58,231 bases of DNA. It comes from an uncultured Lachnospiraceae bacterium. GTDB lineage: Bacteria; Bacillota; Clostridia; Lachnospirales; Lachnospiraceae. This document shows, in pieces, positions 54,039-58,231 of the stretch. Each line of letters opens with the position of its first letter. Position 1 is the first letter of the stretch. The notes under the pieces are model-generated. The model made no database searches and was not told where the DNA came from. It worked only from the letters and a program-made list of their open reading frames with translations. A program made the position numbers and the translations under genes. The DNA lies in contig CACXEU010000057.1 of NCBI GenBank assembly GCA_902766735.1, positions 1 to 58,231 on the forward strand, written 5' to 3'.

Positions 54039-55112
54039 ATGAGAGTATTTAGTTTATTGATTGCAGCAATGATAGGAATTAGCAGTTTAGGAATGACTGT
54101 TATGAATGTGCCGGTGCAGGCATTTGAAAATGTTCAAACAACAGTAGGGATTGATCCTGATTATTCCCCGGAAAGTGATTGTGATTATGATCATTATGAA
54201 GATATACATAAGGTATATATGGACAGAATTTTGAAAAATTTACCTGTTGTCGATGGAAAGAAGATGCGTATCGGGACAAAAACAACTACATATGTGGATT
54301 CGCAAGGGAGAACCGTTTATCATCCAGGAAAAGTTTCACAATCTGAAATAAATAAAGGATATGTTTATGATGTCGATGAAGATTACGTCATTGTAAATGG
54401 TGCAAAAATTTCCACAGATGGAAAAACATTACTGGCAATTCCTTTTAATGAAAAAGAATATACTGTTCCAGAGGGGATTGAAACCTTGAATATGTCTGCT
54501 ATTTTTGAATGGGGAAATATTGATTTTGATTATGCTTGCTCTGATGGAGATAAAAATATTCCACTAAAAAAATTGGTATTGCCAAAATCATTGAAAAAAA
54601 TTTGTTGTGATGAAGCGGATTATTTTGAGTTTCATTGTGATATTGCATTGAACTCTCTTACGTTGAAAGGAAAGAAACTTTCTGTAAAAATGATGTCAGA
54701 AATGCTGGAATATTTCAAGAATGTAAAAGCATCAGGAATTAAAACACCAAAAAGCGTTGGAAAGTATAAGAACGGAATGTTTATTTACAAGAAATACGTG
54801 GTTCGTTACTCAGGGAAAAAGAAAAAGGTTGTCATTCCTAAAGGAACAAAGGGAATTGCTCCATATGCATTTACAGTTTTTAATATGACCAGTCAGGAAG
54901 ATGATGATTATAATTTTTCGGATTATTATAAAGGGAATTGTTTTATGAAAACTTTGGTGATTCCAAAGAGCGTAAAAACAATTGGTAAATATGCTTTTTT
55001 GAATTGTTGGAATCTTAAGACTGTAAAGAAAGCAAAAGGGTGTGCACTCAATAAGATTGGGAAGAAGGCTTTTAAAGGAACGAAAGTTCATGTGAAAATA
55101 ATGAAAAGGTAA
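54039..55112 (+). CDS. Secreted BspA-type leucine-rich repeat protein
   Basis: A 357-residue protein with a signal peptide (residues 1-28, cleavage near VQA-FE), an acidic Asp/Tyr-rich linker, and LRR_5-type (BspA, Treponema pallidum-type) repeats: YTVPEGIETLNMSAIF, IPLKKLVLPKSLKKI, KVVIPKGTKGIAPYAF, KTLVIPKSVKTIGKYAFLNCWNLKTV and NKIGKKAFKGTKV. Such repeats occur in surface or secreted proteins of gut and oral bacteria, often with adhesive roles. No sorting signal is present, so it is probably released or bound non-covalently. Ribosome site TAAGGAG. Terminator at 55127-55159. Confidence 0.82.
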   Translation: MRVFSLLIAAMIGISSLGMTVMNVPVQAFENVQTTVGIDPDYSPESDCDYDHYEDIHKVYMDRILKNLPVVDGKKMRIGTKTTTYVDSQGRTVYHPGKVSQSEINKGYVYDVDEDYVIVNGAKISTDGKTLLAIPFNEKEYTVPEGIETLNMSAIFEWGNIDFDYACSDGDKNIPLKKLVLPKSLKKICCDEADYFEFHCDIALNSLTLKGKKLSVKMMSEMLEYFKNVKASGIKTPKSVGKYKNGMFIYKKYVVRYSGKKKKVVIPKGTKGIAPYAFTVFNMTSQEDDDYNFSDYYKGNCFMKTLVIPKSVKTIGKYAFLNCWNLKTVKKAKGCALNKIGKKAFKGTKVHVKIMKR

Positions 55113-55126
55113 ATATGAAAACTGTT

Positions 55127-55159
55127 AAAAGGAGAATGTTTAATCATTCTCTTTTTTTT
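55127..55159 (+). terminator. Intrinsic terminator after the LRR gene
   Basis: AAAAGGAGAATG pairs with CATTCTCTTTT (one bulged G), then T8. Confidence 0.82.
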
Positions 55160-55229
55160 GTGAAATAATAACATTTTGAAACAAAAAAGGATTCTTATGA
55201 GTATAAGAGTTAAAAACGAGGTATATGGG

Positions 55230-56552
55230 ATGAAACAATTAAAAAAGTTATGGTGTATGATTTTAACTATGACAATCGTATTATCGCTCCTTTCACATGG
55301 AATAAAGGGGGAAAGTATGAGAGATGATGCTCCTGAGGTCTGGGGGAAAAGTTTTGAGGAACTGGTAGATAATTTGGAAATCAGTGGATATGATGTTTTT
55401 GTTTCCTTTGAGAAACACGCAAATTTTTCTCTGACGGAAGATAAAATAAATCCACAAAAGGAAAAAGGTTATGATGAATTATATGACAAATTTCATTATA
55501 AATGGAGTTCCATCAATCAGAACGTGGCAACATTTCATTCAATGATAGAACAAAATCAAAGTGGTTGCATTATTTTTACATATGGCCCACTGGAACGGAA
55601 GGCAATGTTTAATATAAAACCGGGAAAAACAACAATTATTTGTGAGATTTCTGATGATGAAGGTCATAAGAAGACATTAAGAAAAGAAATTACAGTTTTG
55701 AAAAACTCTCCGATTAAGACAGCGTATCTGGGAACGACTCAGATTCAAAACGTAAATCAGTGGGAAGAAACAATCTATACGAATAAATCGATAGAAAAAT
55801 TACAGCCTGGATTTACAGTACAGTCAGGATGGAAGTTAGAAAATATTGAGATTCAAAACATGAATGAATCTCAGGGGTATGTGATGGCATATTTTAATCA
55901 TCCGGGGTATTCCAGAGAATTTAGATTTTTTATATACTTTGACAGGTATACAGAACATCGCTTGAATTTAAAAAAGGTACATAAGAGTGCGTATTTATGT
56001 ACACGTGCACAAGAAAGAGTTTGTTGTGCCCTAAAGTGGAAAAGCTATAAATATCAACTAAAGGATTATAAGGATTTTACTGTGTTGGAAGAAAAGATTA
56101 AATCAGAAACCGGTCATAATGATCAAACACTGAAAATCCAAAAAGGAATCTTGATTTATAAGGAGACAGCAAAACTTGCACCATTTGTTGTGTGTGAGTC
56201 TTCTGCAGAATTAAAGCAATATCAGTTGACGGGACAACTTACGGAATTAGGAAAGAAAAATCCAATCAGGTATATAAAGTTAGGAAAGGTTTCGGTGAAA
56301 ATCAATAAAGGAAAAAAGAAAGCAATTGTATTTAGAAAAAGAGATTGTTTGAAACTAAAAAAGATTCCGCTGAAATTACAATTGAAGAAAGGATGGGTTG
56401 TGGACGAAGTTGAGGTGAAACTACAGGGAAAAAAGAGTACAGGAAACACACTACGATGGAAAAAAGGAAAACGGTATGAGGTCATAGTGAAAGTTAAAAA
56501 TGCATCGAAGGCGAAGCATTTTGTGATGAAACTAGTGGTAAAAATGAGATAA
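55230..56552 (+). CDS. Secreted protein of unknown function
   Basis: A 440-residue protein with a signal peptide (MKQLKKLWCMILTMTIVLS, cleavage probably near residue 27). No known domain was recognised; the mature part alternates charged and beta-strand-like segments and ends in Lys-rich basic strands (VKLQGKKSTGNTLRWKKGKRYEVIVKVKN). The start is uncertain: ATG at 55230 has GAGGT eight bases upstream and opens straight into the signal peptide, whereas ATG 55197 (AAAAAGG) or TTG 55176 would add a hydrophilic extension. It lies between two other secreted-protein genes and has its own terminator, so it may be a separate surface or exported factor. Confidence 0.65.
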   Translation: MKQLKKLWCMILTMTIVLSLLSHGIKGESMRDDAPEVWGKSFEELVDNLEISGYDVFVSFEKHANFSLTEDKINPQKEKGYDELYDKFHYKWSSINQNVATFHSMIEQNQSGCIIFTYGPLERKAMFNIKPGKTTIICEISDDEGHKKTLRKEITVLKNSPIKTAYLGTTQIQNVNQWEETIYTNKSIEKLQPGFTVQSGWKLENIEIQNMNESQGYVMAYFNHPGYSREFRFFIYFDRYTEHRLNLKKVHKSAYLCTRAQERVCCALKWKSYKYQLKDYKDFTVLEEKIKSETGHNDQTLKIQKGILIYKETAKLAPFVVCESSAELKQYQLTGQLTELGKKNPIRYIKLGKVSVKINKGKKKAIVFRKRDCLKLKKIPLKLQLKKGWVVDEVEVKLQGKKSTGNTLRWKKGKRYEVIVKVKNASKAKHFVMKLVVKMR

Positions 56553-56561
56553 ACGAAGCAA

Positions 56562-56590
56562 AAGAAGGGTGGAATCCATCCTTCTTTTTA
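56562..56590 (+). terminator. Intrinsic terminator after the unknown secreted protein
   Basis: AAGAAGGGTGG (56562-56572) pairs with CCATCCTTCTT (56576-56586) with one G-T wobble, then T5. Confidence 0.82.
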
Positions 56591-56764
56591 CTTTGCCCAA
56601 AAATGTGAACGGGAACATTTTGGGAGTGAAATTTTAAAAATGTTTTTTTCGGTATTTTGAAAAAATAAAAAAAGGGGACATAAAAAAAAGAAACCCTAAA
56701 AAATAAATGGATGTTCAAAACTACGAAAAAATAAAATGTTACTACGCTAACATAAGAACAGCTA

Positions 56765-56836
56765 TGTGCACATTGCACAAAAAACAAACAAAAAACAATA
56801 AAAAAATATCAGATAATTGCAGAAAACGTTTTTTTT
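56765..56836 (+). promoter_or_regulatory. Operator candidates upstream of the GH81-like gene
   Basis: The 411-base AT-rich gap before the last gene holds a terminator and two operator-like sites. One is a perfect inverted repeat TGTGCA-CAT-TGCACA (56765-56779). The other is AGAAAACGTTTTTT (56821-56834), which resembles a catabolite-response element (TGAAAACGTTTTCA type, with central CG). No clear -35/-10 pair was found. Both are candidates only. Confidence 0.4.
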
Positions 56837-56963
56837 ACCTAGAATTATTAGTATAGCAATAACTGCAGTATTGTGACGGGAAAGGGAATTTATTGTGTTT
56901 CTTTTTTCTAATAATGAAGAACTTTAGTAGTAGTTTTTTCAATTATTTAAGGAGGAAAGTTAT

Positions 56964-58231
56964 ATGAGAAAGCATGTTAAAATGCTCAAGAGCTCTATGG
57001 CGGTAGTGCTCAGTGCTGCAATGGTCATGGGAAGTCTCCAGTTGCAGCAAACAGAAGTCAAGGCTGTTGATCGTTCAGTGCCTTGGCTGTTATCTTCAGA
57101 CAGACCTGCTTATGCATCTTCTGCCAACGGCGGAGATATTGCAAGCTTTGCAACCGACGGAAGATTAGGAACCCAGTGGGGTGCAGCGGCGAACAAAGCA
57201 GATCAGTGGCTGGATGTAGACTTGGGAGGAAAGGCCGATATCAGTAAAGTCGTCATCGACTGGCAGAATGATGCCAGCTATGGTGTGGCTTATAAGGTAT
57301 TGGTTTCGGATGATGAAATTAACTGGACAACAGTGTATGAAACAACAAACGGCACCGGTGGTGACGTAAAAAATGTTCTTCGTAGTGATGGAACTGTGGA
57401 CTATAGTTATTACGAAGATGTGTTATCAACCGATGCGGCAGATGCTTATCGCTTAACGGCCAAAAAAGGAAGATATGTTCGAATCTTAATCAATTACAGT
57501 AAATCACAGGCTTATTCTGATGATAAGAAATCAGGATGGGGCGCTTCCATCAGAGAAGTTCAGGTTTACGGTATTGGTGATAATCAATGTGTTCAACCGG
57601 TATCTCCGGCAGAGAATATTGCATTAGGAAAGAATGTAAGTGTATCATCGTATTCTCAACCTTGGTGGGCTGCTAATCCTTTGGCAGGCAGTAATGCAGT
57701 AGATGATGATTATGAATCATACTGGTTGTCAGAAAGTCAGGATAAAGTAGCAGATGCCTGCAATCAGAACTTAACCGTTGATTTAGGTTCAAAGCACACC
57801 ATCGGTCGTGTTAAAGTTCAGTGGCAGACTGAATATGGTAATATTTGGGATTTACAAGTTTCTGAAGATGGAGAACACTTCACCACAGTTTACAGACAGT
57901 TAGAAGGAAACGGAGAAGATGAAGATATTGAAATCTATGCGCAGAATGTACGTTATGTCAGAGTACAGGGGATTTTGATGGGACGCGGCTCTGGTTACTC
58001 TATTCGTGAAATCCAGGTATACGATTACCAGAATGGTGATGATCGGGTAACATACCAGATTCCAAACATTCCGGAACAGACCGTTGTCAATAAAGGAAAA
58101 GGAAGCTATGTTATTGATGATGCAAACCTGTTACAGCCAAGAGAACCAAAATATGTAACCGCTAATGTAACAAAGGCAATTCCATCCAATGACTGGTGGA
58201 CATCCATCATTTATACAAAGTACAGTGATAC
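56964..58231 (+). CDS. Secreted enzyme with two discoidin domains, GH81-like (3' end outside window)
   Basis: Begins at an ATG after TTAAGGAGGAAAG and runs open to the window end (422 residues). Signal peptide residues 1-35 (VMGSLQLQQTEVKAVD). Two F5/8 type C/discoidin (CBM32-like) domains follow: about 40-208 (ADQWLDVDLGGKADISKVVIDWQND, ending YVRILINYS and SIREVQVYG) and about 217-352 (QNLTVDLGSKHTIGRVKVQWQ, RYVRVQGI, SIREIQVYD). The last visible residues, KAIPSNDWWTSIIYTKYSD, resemble the start of glycoside hydrolase family 81, an endo-beta-1,3-glucanase family. The binding domains are well supported; the catalytic family rests on a short stretch. Confidence 0.7.
   Translation, partial: MRKHVKMLKSSMAVVLSAAMVMGSLQLQQTEVKAVDRSVPWLLSSDRPAYASSANGGDIASFATDGRLGTQWGAAANKADQWLDVDLGGKADISKVVIDWQNDASYGVAYKVLVSDDEINWTTVYETTNGTGGDVKNVLRSDGTVDYSYYEDVLSTDAADAYRLTAKKGRYVRILINYSKSQAYSDDKKSGWGASIREVQVYGIGDNQCVQPVSPAENIALGKNVSVSSYSQPWWAANPLAGSNAVDDDYESYWLSESQDKVADACNQNLTVDLGSKHTIGRVKVQWQTEYGNIWDLQVSEDGEHFTTVYRQLEGNGEDEDIEIYAQNVRYVRVQGILMGRGSGYSIREIQVYDYQNGDDRVTYQIPNIPEQTVVNKGKGSYVIDDANLLQPREPKYVTANVTKAIPSNDWWTSIIYTKYSD

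Noticed and set aside
56565..56960. Minus-strand Phe-rich ORF near 56494-56787
   Set aside because: It is produced by A-rich plus-strand sequence and has no start signal or recognisable domain.

Overview
The window looks like a chromosomal segment from a low-GC Gram-positive anaerobe of class Clostridia, most likely a Lachnospiraceae-type gut or rumen bacterium. The support is strong AGGAGG ribosome sites throughout, tRNA-sensing T-box leaders ahead of pheST and the trp operon, an ATP-type PEP carboxykinase, a SpoIID-family protein, and many secreted proteins of lysine-rich composition. This taxonomic call is inference from gene content. Most of the window is ordinary core metabolism, with one clearly disrupted region (about 7.1-9.7 kb) and several palindrome-rich intergenic stretches.

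Layout. 1-3.6 kb: tail of an RsgI-like protein, a radical SAM protein, and a YdbS/YdbT-like PH-domain membrane pair. 3.66-6.9 kb: leuC-leuD-thrC. 7.1-9.7 kb: a scar in which a large serine recombinase without its catalytic domain, a small secreted protein and a VanZ-family protein sit between what look like the two ends of an ECF sigma factor gene; an anti-sigma-like membrane protein follows. 11.2-17.1 kb: polysaccharide deacetylase, a hairpin cluster, yfbR, topB, glmS. 17.06-17.43 kb: a striking intergenic region with a long inverted repeat, a GC palindrome and 4.6 tandem 52-53 bp units, each carrying the same 22-bp palindrome. 17.4-22.4 kb: left-handed beta-helix protein, C39-like papain-fold protein, membrane EAL protein, pckA. 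22.6-22.8 kb: a probable 6S RNA. 22.9-29 kb: SpoIID-like protein, YihY/BrkB, Phe T-box, pheST. 29-36.1 kb: a tight run combining a cell-surface O-acylation module (SGNH-like, DUF4358-like, MBOAT, DHHW proteins) with dtd-queA-aroA, convergent with tyrA. 37.4-42.7 kb: a second deacetylase, an EF-G paralogue, a GT2 transferase and glf. 42.7-49 kb: Trp T-box and trpEGDCBA without trpF. 49-58.2 kb: ThiT-like S component, an L,D-transpeptidase-like protein without its catalytic residues, leuS, a BspA-type LRR protein, an unknown secreted protein, and the start of a secreted discoidin/GH81-like enzyme.

Themes. Amino-acid supply (Leu, Thr, Trp, Tyr/Phe precursors) and charging (PheRS, LeuRS) are prominent, with T-boxes linking Trp and Phe charging to expression. 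A second theme is cell-envelope work: GlcN-6-P synthesis, deacetylation, O-acylation, UDP-galactofuranose, and a transpeptidase-like protein. The observations most worth following are the helically phased palindrome array after glmS, the sigma-factor/recombinase scar, the triple-mutant L,D-transpeptidase homologue, and the Cys-for-Ser SGNH protein in the acylation cluster.
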